Shown here: positions 18,008-26,133 of the stretch, piece by piece
How the letters are laid out: each line of letters begins with the position of its first letter
Position numbering within the stretch: the first letter of the stretch is position 1
NCBI RefSeq assembly: GCF_000426545.1
Contig: NZ_AUFO01000009.1
Location: 293,057 to 357,056, forward strand
DNA from: Paenibacillus massiliensis subsp. panacisoli DSM 21345
GTDB taxonomy: Bacteria; Bacillota; Bacilli; Paenibacillales; Paenibacillaceae
DNA: 64,000 nucleotides
Direction: 5' to 3'
The notes under the pieces: generated by a model
What the model was told of the DNA's origin: nothing
Databases searched by the model: none
Seen by the model: the letters and a program-made list of their open reading frames with translations, nothing else
Position numbers and translations under genes: made by a program

Positions 18008-19186
18008 ATGCTGCAAGATGTGACAGCCGAGCTTCGTAGCGAATGGACGCAGCATATATTGCCGTTCTGGTCTAGGCTTAAGGATGAACGTCATGGCGGC
18101 TTCTATGGGAAGGTACATGTGGACCTGAAGACAGATCACGATGCTCCCAAGGGCGGCATCGCTACATCACGCCTGTTGTGGACGTTCTCCGCTGCTTATC
18201 GGACGACAGGCCTTCAAGCCCACAGAGAGCTGGCAGACCATGCTTATCTGTATCTCACACAGCATTTGCTGGACCGGGAATATGGAGGGATTTACTGGAT
18301 GAGCAGCTATGACGGATTGCCATCGGATACCCGCAAGCATATTTATGCTCAAGCCTTTGCGATCTATGCTCTAAGTGAGTATGTTCGCGCTACAGGCTCG
18401 AAGGCAGCTCTGCAGGAGGCACAGGCGCTCTTCCAGCTCATAGAGCGCAAGGGATATGACGCCACGAATCAGGCCTATCGCGAGGAATTTGACCGAGGCT
18501 GGCAAGAGCAGCCTAACGAGATGCTTAGCGAGAATGGCGTCATGGCCGAGATCACAATGAATACCCATATTCACGTACTGGAGGCATATACCAATCTCTA
18601 CCGGGTGTGGCCTGACCCCGCTATACGCCAAGCACTGGAGCAGCTGCTCACTGTAATGCACGAACGCATCTATGACTCAGAGGAACGCCGGCTTGGTGTG
18701 TTCTTCGACAAGCAGTGGAACCCTCTGCTGGACCTGACTTCCTTCGGGCATGACATTGAAGCCAGCTGGCTGATCGACGATACGCTGAAGACGTTGGGAC
18801 TGGAGCAATCAATATATGCAGATATGGTTGCCGCCTTGGCCTATAGGGTAGCGGAGAGTGCCATCCAGAGCGATGGCTCCCTGATCAATGAGCAGGAGGG
18901 CAGCAGACGTGACCTTTCTCGGATCTGGTGGGTACAGGCGGAGGGCATGGTAGGTTTTCTCAATGCCTTTGAGCGTACAGGTGATTCCTATTTTCTCAGG
19001 CTGGTGGAGGAACTATGGCAATACACGAGAGGACATCTCATTGACCCACGTCCTCATGGTGAATGGTACTGGTCTATAGATGCAACAGGGACCCCTTCAA
19101 GCCTGGAGATTGCCGGGCCCTGGAAGTGTCCTTATCATAACAGCCGTATGTGCATCGAAATTATAGAAAGGATGAGTGCGCGATGA
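18008..19186 (+). CDS. Cellobiose/mannobiose 2-epimerase (AGE superfamily)
   Basis: A 392-aa cytosolic (alpha/alpha)6-barrel enzyme that interconverts the reducing-end glucose and mannose of beta-1,4-disaccharides. The catalytic and binding residues of this family are recognisable: the His pair in [10 protein letters not shown] (about residue 180), [11 protein letters not shown] (about 250) and [16 protein letters not shown] near the C-terminus, plus the [11 protein letters not shown] and YGGIYW segments. AAGGAGG lies 6 nt before the ATG. Its stop overlaps the start of a GH130_1 phosphorylase by ATGA. That coupling is the known mannobiose route: epimerise Man-Man to Man-Glc, then phosphorolyse. 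Confidence 0.92.
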   Translation: MLQDVTAELRSEWTQHILPFWSRLKDERHGGFYGKVHVDLKTDHDAPKGGIATSRLLWTFSAAYRTTGLQAHRELADHAYLYLTQHLLDREYGGIYWMSSYDGLPSDTRKHIYAQAFAIYALSEYVRATGSKAALQEAQALFQLIERKGYDATNQAYREEFDRGWQEQPNEMLSENGVMAEITMNTHIHVLEAYTNLYRVWPDPAIRQALEQLLTVMHERIYDSEERRLGVFFDKQWNPLLDLTSFGHDIEASWLIDDTLKTLGLEQSIYADMVAALAYRVAESAIQSDGSLINEQEGSRRDLSRIWWVQAEGMVGFLNAFERTGDSYFLRLVEELWQYTRGHLIDPRPHGEWYWSIDATGTPSSLEIAGPWKCPYHNSRMCIEIIERMSAR

Positions 19187-20373
19187 TCCACGAGCAATAT
19201 GCAATTCGTCAAGCCAGACAAGAGGAGCTGCTGAGCCGCCGTAATCCAGTGAACACGGAATTCTATAACGGAGTCTATGACCGCTATCAATACCCCGTTC
19301 TGACCCGTCATCATGTCCCCTTGCACTGGCGCTTCGATCTGAATCGGGAGGCGAACCCGCATTTTATGGAACGTCTGGGTGTCAATGCTGCCTTTAATCC
19401 TGGCGCCATCTACTACAAGGGACAATATGTGCTTGTTGTCCGTACAGAGGGACTGGATCGCAAGTCCATCTTCTCACTCGCCGTGAGCGACAACGGGGTC
19501 GACGGCTTCAGATTCATGGATGCCCCCCTCATCTGGGATGACATCGATCCGGAAGAGACGAACATGTATGATATGCGACTTGTACAGCATGCGGACGGCT
19601 GGATCTATGGCATCTATTGCTCGGAGCGTAAGGACCCTGCTGCAGAGCCCTTCGACACGTCAAGCGCGGTAGCCCAAGCAGCACTTGTCCGTACGAAGGA
19701 TCTCAAGCAATGGGAGCGGCTTCCGAATCTGTCGACCCCCTCTCCACAGCAGCGGAACGTAGTGCTTCACCCCGAATTCGTGAACGGACAATACGCCTTC
19801 TACACTCGTCCTCAGGACGGCTTCATCTCGACAGGCTCTGGCGGCGGCATCGCCTTCGGATTATGTCAGGACATCCTGAATCCGGTCATAGAGCAGGAGA
19901 TCGTGATGGATGAACGACTGTACCATACCATATCCGAAATGAAGAACGGGCAGGGCCCTGCCCCGATCAAGAGCGAGCGCGGCTGGATTCATATTGCTCA
20001 TGGGGTTCGGAACACGGCGGCTGGGCTGCGTTATGTGCTCTATGCCTTTGCCACTGACTTGCATGATCCTGCACGTGTCATTGCCAAGCCAGGCGGACAT
20101 TTCCTGGCACCATATGATGACGAGCGTACAGGGGACGTATCGAATGTAGTCTTCTGTAACGGAGCCATCGTCAACGAGCGGGATGAAGTGTTCATCTACT
20201 ATGCCTCCAGTGATACCCGCATTCATGTCGTCACGACGACAGTTGAGAAGCTGGTCGACTATACTTTCAACACGCCCGCGGATCCCCTGCGTTCTCTTGG
20301 TAGTGCAGCCCAGCGCCGTCAGCTGATCGAACGCAATGAAGCGCTACTGACGAGCGAGGGTATCCCACGTTAA
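19183..20373 (+). CDS. GH130_1 4-O-beta-mannosyl-glucose phosphorylase
   Basis: A 396-aa cytosolic phosphorylase that converts Man-beta-1,4-Glc and phosphate into alpha-mannose-1-phosphate and glucose. It carries GH130_1 features: a long N-terminal arm (residues 1-55), [20 protein letters not shown], the acid Asp in [31 protein letters not shown] and [28 protein letters not shown] use the ATG at 19183 that overlaps the epimerase stop (ATGA); an upstream in-frame ATG at 19150 would add 11 residues inside the epimerase gene. With the epimerase it completes cytosolic breakdown of imported mannobiose. Confidence 0.92.
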   Translation: MIHEQYAIRQARQEELLSRRNPVNTEFYNGVYDRYQYPVLTRHHVPLHWRFDLNREANPHFMERLGVNAAFNPGAIYYKGQYVLVVRTEGLDRKSIFSLAVSDNGVDGFRFMDAPLIWDDIDPEETNMYDMRLVQHADGWIYGIYCSERKDPAAEPFDTSSAVAQAALVRTKDLKQWERLPNLSTPSPQQRNVVLHPEFVNGQYAFYTRPQDGFISTGSGGGIAFGLCQDILNPVIEQEIVMDERLYHTISEMKNGQGPAPIKSERGWIHIAHGVRNTAAGLRYVLYAFATDLHDPARVIAKPGGHFLAPYDDERTGDVSNVVFCNGAIVNERDEVFIYYASSDTRIHVVTTTVEKLVDYTFNTPADPLRSLGSAAQRRQLIERNEALLTSEGIPR

Positions 20374-20468
20374 GACGACCATTTTCCGCTATGAATGCCT
20401 TTATTCATGGCAGGTAACGATGTATGATGTAAATACCAAGATGACACTGGCCTGAGGAGGCGACCAAG

Positions 20469-21494
20469 CTGAGACACAATATCACCATGCGGGACATCGC
20501 CGACCGGCTCGGGGTCAGCAGTATGACCGTCTCAAAAGCATTGAACGACAAAGAAGGCGTCAGTGAGGAGCTAAAGGAGCGAATCAAGGTCCTGGCCGTA
20601 GAGATGGGCTACCGCTATAACGCGGCGGCCCGTTCCATGAAGGAAGGACTAACTCACCATGTTGGTGTAATCATTCCTGAACGCTTTACAGGTCCGACAC
20701 AATCGTTCTACGTCCGCGTCTTCCAGCATATCAGCAAGCATCTGGAGGCTCAGGGATACTACGGAATTCTGCATATTCTCAATGAAGAGGATGAGCAGGC
20801 CCTGATCTTGCCCAAGCTGTATAGCGACAATAAGGTCGACGGATTCATTGTGCTGGGACAGGTCAGCAAAGCCTATATCGAGATGGTACAGGCGATGAGC
20901 GTGCCCAAGATTTTTCTGGATTTCTATGACGAGCATGCCGAGATCGATTCTGTCGTGACAGATAACTTCTATGCGGCCTACGAGTTGACTAACTATCTGA
21001 TTCAACAGGGACACCGACGTATCGCCTATGTTGGCAATCTGCATTCCACAAGCAGCATTCAGGACCGTTTCCTGGGCTATTATAAATCGTTGTTGGAGCA
21101 TCGTCTGACGCTCCTTCCGGATCTGATCGTGAATGATCGGGACGAGCGGGGAAGCTTTATCGATATGGAGCTGCCCGAGCAGCTACCGACAGCATTTGTA
21201 TGTAATTGTGATCAGGTAGCTCATCTGCTGGTACAGAAGCTCAGTTCGATGGGCATTCGTATCCCGGAGGATTGCTCTGTGACTGGCTTCGACAACGATA
21301 TCTATGCCACGCTCTGCGATCCAAAGCTAACTACCGTCGAGGTGGACATGGAACAGATGGCTCGTGTCGCTGTGCAGTCCATCCTGAAGAAGATCGACAA
21401 TCCTAACCGCCGCTTCGGACGCGTGCAGGTACAAGGCAATATTATCTATCGGGATTCCGTTCGCACCCATCACTCCACGCCAGACAACCCATGA
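20469..21494 (+). CDS. LacI-family transcriptional repressor with a likely CTG start
   Basis: A 341-aa regulator: N-terminal helix-turn-helix (TMRDIADRLGVSSMTVSKALN), a hinge helix (NAAARSMKEG) and a periplasmic-binding-like ligand domain (HHVGVIIPE... VTGFDNDIYATLCDPKLTTVEVD). Its perfect AGGAGG (20455-20460) is 8 nt from an in-frame CTG at 20469; the first ATG (20487) is 26 nt from it and would remove the RHNIT arm usual before the helix-turn-helix. CTG is therefore the best start, though automatic callers will give 20487. It follows the mannoside genes and probably binds the paired GTTAACGATAAC-like sites at 17836 and 17973, with a mannoside as inducer. Confidence 0.9.
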   Translation: MRHNITMRDIADRLGVSSMTVSKALNDKEGVSEELKERIKVLAVEMGYRYNAAARSMKEGLTHHVGVIIPERFTGPTQSFYVRVFQHISKHLEAQGYYGILHILNEEDEQALILPKLYSDNKVDGFIVLGQVSKAYIEMVQAMSVPKIFLDFYDEHAEIDSVVTDNFYAAYELTNYLIQQGHRRIAYVGNLHSTSSIQDRFLGYYKSLLEHRLTLLPDLIVNDRDERGSFIDMELPEQLPTAFVCNCDQVAHLLVQKLSSMGIRIPEDCSVTGFDNDIYATLCDPKLTTVEVDMEQMARVAVQSILKKIDNPNRRFGRVQVQGNIIYRDSVRTHHSTPDNP

Positions 21495-21517
21495 GCAATG
21501 TGCTCATGGGTTGTCTG
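21481..21517 (+). terminator. 17-bp perfect hairpin overlapping the lacI-type stop codon
   Basis: CAGACAACCCATGAGCA pairs completely with TGCTCATGGGTTGTCTG across a 3-nt loop; the TGA stop is inside the left arm. There is no U-run, so it may work as a roadblock, mRNA stabiliser or weak terminator. Confidence 0.6.
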
Positions 21518-21577
21518 CTGTAAGTTCAGTTCGGAACTGGGCTGCTGCCCGTCACCTTCCGAACCGCATTCGCTATC

Positions 21578-21787
21578 CTAGCTGTGGGTTGAATACTGGC
21601 CGCCAGCTGCGTTCAGGATCGGCAGCATTCTCGTCTCAGGTTCCATTTGTGAGGAACAGAACGGGCAGTCAGGCTGGCTTGTGAATGTATAATCTGCTCT
21701 CATCCATCCATTACATGCCTCTTGGGTACAAGACCAGATCTGGGTATTCTCCTCGGGAACAGGCTCAGGAACATGACGTCGGTACAT
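21578..21787 (-). CDS. YdjO-like cold-inducible small zinc-ribbon protein
   Basis: A 69-aa protein with two cysteine pairs (SCTQEAC and DCPFC) spaced as in a small zinc ribbon, plus an aromatic W..GWMR segment and a conserved-looking TRMLP tail. Length and pattern match the YdjO family of Bacillus, reported as cold-inducible and of unknown function. AGGGGGAG lies 5 nt before the ATG. It appears to be monocistronic. Confidence 0.75.
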   Translation of the reverse strand: MYRRHVPEPVPEENTQIWSCTQEACNGWMRADYTFTSQPDCPFCSSQMEPETRMLPILNAAGGQYSTHS

Positions 21788-22029
21788 GGATACTCCCCCT
21801 ATTCTTTAAGCGTAATCAAGACGTGCTCGTTTCGCCTGTGAATGAATCACCCTGTGCCGGTATTAATATGCGCCTTGTCCAGGAAATAATACACATTGTA
21901 TGCAATTTTGTGTGCAAATATGACAGCCAACCAGCCGGTGTTACTGTACATACCCCAAGTATGAACGAGCATTTCCCAGCAAGTACTCGCTTTTTCAATG
22001 CGTTATAAGACCGTGCTCGGCCTCAGGCG

Positions 22030-22545
22030 CTATTTGCGGATAGACTTGGTCCAGAAGCCCCCATGGAATTGTTTGGGCTCTACAGTAATGACGAAGGCCT
22101 TCGGGTCTAGCTCCAGAATGGACTTGTACAGCCTGCTTTGATTTTTTCGCTTAGCCAGAATCTCCATGACCAGTCGATCCCCATCCCTGCCACTGCCTAG
22201 CCAGGCCGTTACACCGTAGCCCTTGTCCCGCAGTTTATTGGCAATCCCGCCATCAAATTCATTGCTAATCACCTTGACCGTGACATACCCAAGGGCGATT
22301 TTCTCCTCAATCCATGCACCGATCAGAATGCCCAAGGCATAGCCCAGAGCATAGACAATCAGACTGGTCACCTGATCCAGATAGTTCAGTACCAGGTTCA
22401 GACCCAGAACATACACCACGACCTCGAAGGTGCTAATAAGCGCAGCAACATATTTTTGACCCTTCAATGTCAGAATCATCCGCAAGGTGTAGGCAGAGAC
22501 ATATATAATTTGAATTCCGAAGATGAACAGCAGAATTTGAGCCAT
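22030..22545 (-). CDS. UPF0316 / DUF2179 membrane protein (YebE-like)
   Basis: A 171-aa protein with three N-terminal membrane helices (about residues 1-22, 30-50 and 60-80) followed by a cytoplasmic DUF2179 domain (VKVISNEFDGGIANKLRDKGYGVTAWLGSGRDG). The ending MEILAKRKNQSRLYKSILELDPKAFVITVEPKQFHGGFW is typical of the group. The start at 22545 is set by AAAGGAG 8 nt upstream; an ATG 33 nt earlier in frame has no such site. Function is unknown; the family is widespread in Bacillales. Confidence 0.88.
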   Translation of the reverse strand: MAQILLFIFGIQIIYVSAYTLRMILTLKGQKYVAALISTFEVVVYVLGLNLVLNYLDQVTSLIVYALGYALGILIGAWIEEKIALGYVTVKVISNEFDGGIANKLRDKGYGVTAWLGSGRDGDRLVMEILAKRKNQSRLYKSILELDPKAFVITVEPKQFHGGFWTKSIRK

Positions 22546-22627
22546 CGGTGACACTCCTTTCACAGTAGGATTGCGCATTTACGCAGAGATAATAGTCACT
22601 ATCATAACATGTTCAAGAAAGCAAAAT

Positions 22628-22652
22628 GTTTGTGATCCTACTGAGCGGGTAT
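22628..22652 (+). promoter_or_regulatory. Sigma-B type promoter for the CsbD gene
   Basis: GTTTGT (22628-22633), a 13-nt spacer and GGGTAT (22647-22652) match the general-stress consensus GTTTAA-N12-15-GGGTAT. It lies about 60 nt before the CsbD start, a family known to be sigma-B dependent in Bacillus. Confidence 0.7.
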
Positions 22653-22709
22653 ATATAGGTTACACACATCACACGTTACACATTACACATTCCAAAGGAG
22701 ATGACAAAC

Positions 22710-22886
22710 ATGAGTAACCACGGAACAAGTGATAAAGTAAAGGGTGCTGTCAACAAGGCTAAGGGAGAAATTAAGGATCAGATCGGCAATGCGACCAACA
22801 ATCGTTCCCTGCAGGCCGAGGGCAAGAAAGACAAGATCAAGGGCAATCTGCAGGAAGCTGCAGGTAAAATAAAAGACGGTAAATAA
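22710..22886 (+). CDS. CsbD-family general stress protein
   Basis: A 58-aa hydrophilic, Lys- and Gly-rich protein. The repeated KVKGAVNKAKGEIKDQIGN and KIKGNLQEAAGKIKDGK segments define the CsbD family. The start at 22710 is 9 nt after AAAGGAG; an ATG at 22701 overlaps the binding site. A sigma-B type promoter precedes it and a terminator follows at 23001-23028. Molecular role is unknown; expression under general stress is expected. Confidence 0.9.
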   Translation: MSNHGTSDKVKGAVNKAKGEIKDQIGNATNNRSLQAEGKKDKIKGNLQEAAGKIKDGK

Positions 22887-23000
22887 ACCGTACGCCTCTG
22901 TAGCTGAGCTCATAACAGAGATTACAGCAGGATACACAGCATGAGCTCATTATGAATCTCTGTTGGTCATACACATAGACGGTCGAATGATCGTCCAGAG

Positions 23001-23028
23001 GCCAAGCGGCGAGACCGCTTGGCATTTC
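23001..23028 (+). terminator. Terminator of the CsbD gene
   Basis: GCCAAGCGG, a 5-nt loop, CCGCTTGGC and ATTTCTG. A second inverted repeat (AACAGAGATT / AATCTCTGTT) lies between the stop and this hairpin. Confidence 0.7.
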
Positions 23029-23382
23029 TGCGCTGTCAGCATGCCTGTCGTTAGCACTTCTGCTGTTGGTACTTCGGCTGTTGGGTGCTTCTGCTGCAGG
23101 TGCATTAATTATTCAGTCTGTACATATTCGCTTGGCTTATTCACGAAAAAAAATTAATGAATTTAGCAACCATTCAGGGGGCTTCTGCGTCTAAACATAC
23201 AAGAACGGTGGAATTTACCTATTTTCCTTGGTGCTGTTGGAATTCAAGTCTATTAATGTTACTCTAGTATTAGCATTGCAATCCAACAATTGCTAGGTTC
23301 AGGACATCAGGAGGGGGACTTCGTCTGTCCGAATGAGTCAAGCAAGACCCAGATTTTATGATGAAAAGGAGCAGACAAACGC
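23029..23382 (+). promoter_or_regulatory. Leader region of the surface protein gene
   Basis: A 354-nt stretch without a convincing gene. It starts with three imperfect copies of a CTTCTGCTGTTGGTA-like unit (about 23057-23101). The best promoter candidate is TTGGTG (23228-23233), a 17-nt spacer and TATTAA (23251-23256). AAAAGGAG near 23367 serves the gene at 23383. Confidence 0.35.
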
Positions 23383-24450
23383 ATGAAATTTATTAAAAAA
23401 CCCATCATTATCACTGCCGTATCGGCGTTGGCCGTATCCGGGGCATTCTTCTTGCCTTCTACGTATGCTGCCCAAGCTACAAAGTCTATTCAAGCCGTCT
23501 ATAACAATATCAAAATCGTATATAACGGTAACGAAGTATCTACGGATGCCAGCACTGAGCCGTTCATGATTAACGGCACTACTTATGTACCACTTCGTGT
23601 AGCAGGTACTGCGCTGGACAAGAAAGTATCCTGGGACGGTAACAACAAGCGTGTCGTGATCGAGGACAATGCTGTTCCCGTAGACAACACTACTGTTGTT
23701 GCATTGAACCAACAGATCAATAACCTGACACAGCAGCTCGCGACCGCCAAAGCGGAAGTGACTAGCAAGGACGCTACGATCGCTCAATTGGAAAAAGATA
23801 AAGCTGCTCTGCAAGAGCAAGTAAACAAAAACAATAGCAACAACAACAACAATAACAGCAGCTCCACAAGTCTTCGTGATCTGGAAGATGACCTGAATGA
23901 CGATTATGGCGATTACGAGCGAACATATGCTGAAATTTCGCTGAAAGGCAACGACCGGAACGTGACAGTGAACATTGATGTCGACAAGGATAGATGGAAT
24001 GATCTGTCCAGCAGCAAGCAAAAGAGCTTCCTGCAAGACATCGCGGACGACATTCGTAGTGAGTATCGTAATGCGAACATTTCGGGTACTATCTACGATG
24101 ACAGCAACTCCAACAAGCTGCTGACCTTCGAGACGAACAGCCGCGGAACTGTGACTACCAAGACTACAACTTCGACAGTGAGCCTGTCTACGCTTGCTCG
24201 TGATATCCGTTCTTTCATGAATGGGTACAGAAGCGTAACAGTTACTGAGGTTACACTGAGCGGGAACAGCCGTCGCGTAGAAGCTCTTGTCTATGTTGAC
24301 AAAACAAGCTACGAAAGACTGGGCAGCTCCGAGAAGAGAAGCTTCACCGACGCGCTGATCGATGAAGTGAAGTCCGAGTACACTACTGAGGAAGTGTATG
24401 GAACAGTCTACAACACTGACAACCGTAACGATCGTCTGGACACGTTCTAA
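23383..24450 (+). CDS. Secreted protein: copper-amine-oxidase-N stalk domain plus duplicated C-terminal domain
   Basis: A 355-aa exported protein with signal peptide (cleavage near residue 29, STYAAQ). A copper amine oxidase N-terminal-like (stalk) domain follows at about 30-105 (MINGTTYVPLRVAGTALDKKVSWDGNNKRVVIE), then a coiled coil at about 108-148 and an Asn/Ser linker. Two homologous domains of about 85 residues end the protein (about 163-250 and 265-355), sharing VTVxIDVDK.RW.DL / VEALVYVDKTSYERL, S..K.SF..., EY and GT[IV]Y[DN] signatures. Despite the name, the stalk domain carries no enzyme activity; it is common in Paenibacillus cell-wall proteins. No sorting signal is seen. Function is unknown. 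Confidence 0.82.
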   Translation: MKFIKKPIIITAVSALAVSGAFFLPSTYAAQATKSIQAVYNNIKIVYNGNEVSTDASTEPFMINGTTYVPLRVAGTALDKKVSWDGNNKRVVIEDNAVPVDNTTVVALNQQINNLTQQLATAKAEVTSKDATIAQLEKDKAALQEQVNKNNSNNNNNNSSSTSLRDLEDDLNDDYGDYERTYAEISLKGNDRNVTVNIDVDKDRWNDLSSSKQKSFLQDIADDIRSEYRNANISGTIYDDSNSNKLLTFETNSRGTVTTKTTTSTVSLSTLARDIRSFMNGYRSVTVTEVTLSGNSRRVEALVYVDKTSYERLGSSEKRSFTDALIDEVKSEYTTEEVYGTVYNTDNRNDRLDTF

Positions 24451-24499
24451 TTACGAAGTCATATGAAGTAAGCGAATTGCATTCGCATAAGATTGCAAA

Positions 24500-24537
24500 A
24501 AAGCAGCCAATCGTTGGTACCAACGATTGGCTGCTTT
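24500..24537. terminator. Bidirectional terminator, 38-nt perfect palindrome
   Basis: A fully self-complementary sequence (AAAGCAGCCAATCGTTGG mirrored around GTAC). On the minus strand it is followed by six T, an excellent terminator for the efflux operon; on the plus strand it ends the surface-protein gene with a weaker T-rich tail. Confidence 0.85.
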
Positions 24538-24624
24538 GCTGTGTTTGCTTTCCCTTCCACTTCAACTTTTGCTTCTAGTCCCTCATATTTCACAAGCTTT
24601 TACTTCCTTCGAAGCTGATACTTC

Positions 24625-26088
24625 TTAGTACTGTGCAATCGTAATCGCAGTATCATTACCAAGCAGTGCCAGATTATTCACAATGATCTCTTCTCCATCC
24701 GCCAGACCGCTTGTAATGAGTGTCTGCGAGCCAGATTGTTCGCCGACGGATACTTCCTTGCGTACAGCATGACCTTGTTCAGCTACATATACATAAGACT
24801 TGTCATTTTCCTGCTGCACGGCTTTGGTAGGCACGATAACACCTTCCTGAGCATCTGTGCCGATAAAGCTTACATCTGCCAGCATACCTGATTTGAGCTT
24901 GCCATCGGGATTAGACACGGTGATCTGGACGGGAAAACCATTCCCATTCGCATCATCCGAGCCGATGCTCTTGACTTTACCTGTAGTCATTACCTTGGAG
25001 GAAGGTACCCGAACCTGCAACAAATCGTCCATCTGGATCGTGTTCACTTGATCTGCCGGTACATAGATCAAGAGGTTCACGGAATCAAGATTATGGATGA
25101 CGAGCAGCGGTGAAGATGGGGAAGCCATCTCACCCACCTCGATATTACGTCGCTGAATGACACCGCTGATCGGAGAAGCAATGGCTGCATTGTCGAGATT
25201 ATTGCGAGCAATCTCCAGATTCACCTTTGCCAATTCCAGTCTCTGCTGACTTGTTTCAATGCCAGCAGTGCTCTGGGCTACCTTCAGCTGGCTTGCCGCA
25301 TTACTATATCCGCTATTTGCATTTTGATAGCTATTCTTGGCATTCTGATAGGCCACCTTTGCTGTCGCCAATGATTTTTGGGCAGTCGCGAGCTGCGTTT
25401 CAGCATTGGATCGGGTATTCAGAGCATTGTCATAGGTCGCTTGGGCACTCGTAAGCGCAGCATGAGCTTCCTCCAGCTGAACCTGCGTGGCTGATGAGCT
25501 AGCTACCAGCGTTTCCGTACGGCTCAGATTTTTCTTAGCTTTGTCGAGCTGCTCCTTGGACTGCTTCACCGTATTATTTGCTGTTGCAATGGCTGTGCGA
25601 GCTTGATTCACGGCTGCTTCTGCCGAATTGATTCCCGACTCTGCCTGTGCAATGGCATTCTGGGAGGAGATTACCCCGCCTTTGGCATTCACTACACCGG
25701 AGTTCGCTGACACCATACCCGATTCGCGGGAATCTCTGGCCGACATAATCGCTGTCTCGGCTGCAGAGACATTGGCTTCTTCAATTTTGAGCTTGTTACG
25801 AAGATCCTCATCCTCCAGCTTGACCAGTAGCTGTCCCTTCTTCACTACAGTTCCCACGTCTACCGAGATGGAGGATACTTTACCGGATATTTTGGGTGTG
25901 ATATTCACGGCTTCGGCAGGAGTAATCTTACCTGTATAGATTTCTCCGCTGCCCAGCATGCCTGTCTGGGCCTGATTCACCTTCACGGTCACATTCAATT
26001 CTTGACTTGCTTCATTTCCTGTCGAGCAGCCAGACAAGATCAACGTACCCGTCAAAAGCACGGCTGCGGTCGTTCTCCATTTGTTCAT
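24625..26088 (-). CDS. Efflux adaptor lipoprotein (HlyD/RND-MFP type)
   Basis: A 487-aa adaptor with a lipoprotein signal (LILSGC, lipid-modified Cys at residue 21). A barrel-sandwich segment (GKVSSISVDVGTVVKKGQLLVKLEDED) precedes a long coiled-coil hairpin rich in Ala, Asn and Gln (about residues 85-290), followed by the second half of the lipoyl-like domain (AAIASPISGVIQRRNIEVGEMASPSS). The C-terminus has the membrane-proximal beta domain. The coiled coil is unusually long for a monoderm. The start at 26088 has AAGGG 8 nt upstream; the upstream GTG/ATG extension lacks one. It is the third gene of the efflux operon, 45 nt after the pump gene. Confidence 0.88.
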   Translation of the reverse strand: MNKWRTTAAVLLTGTLILSGCSTGNEASQELNVTVKVNQAQTGMLGSGEIYTGKITPAEAVNITPKISGKVSSISVDVGTVVKKGQLLVKLEDEDLRNKLKIEEANVSAAETAIMSARDSRESGMVSANSGVVNAKGGVISSQNAIAQAESGINSAEAAVNQARTAIATANNTVKQSKEQLDKAKKNLSRTETLVASSSATQVQLEEAHAALTSAQATYDNALNTRSNAETQLATAQKSLATAKVAYQNAKNSYQNANSGYSNAASQLKVAQSTAGIETSQQRLELAKVNLEIARNNLDNAAIASPISGVIQRRNIEVGEMASPSSPLLVIHNLDSVNLLIYVPADQVNTIQMDDLLQVRVPSSKVMTTGKVKSIGSDDANGNGFPVQITVSNPDGKLKSGMLADVSFIGTDAQEGVIVPTKAVQQENDKSYVYVAEQGHAVRKEVSVGEQSGSQTLITSGLADGEEIIVNNLALLGNDTAITIAQY

Positions 26089-26133
26089 TTGTACAGCCCT
26101 TCCCCTCTGACGAATCAATAACTTATATATACT

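Noticed and set aside
22963..23157. Plus-strand frame of 64 codons after the CsbD gene
   Set aside because: It spans the CsbD terminator hairpin and a simple repeat; no start signal.
24500..24537. Perfect 38-nt palindrome as a transposon end or recombination site
   Set aside because: It sits between two convergent genes with a T-run on one side; a bidirectional terminator explains it fully.
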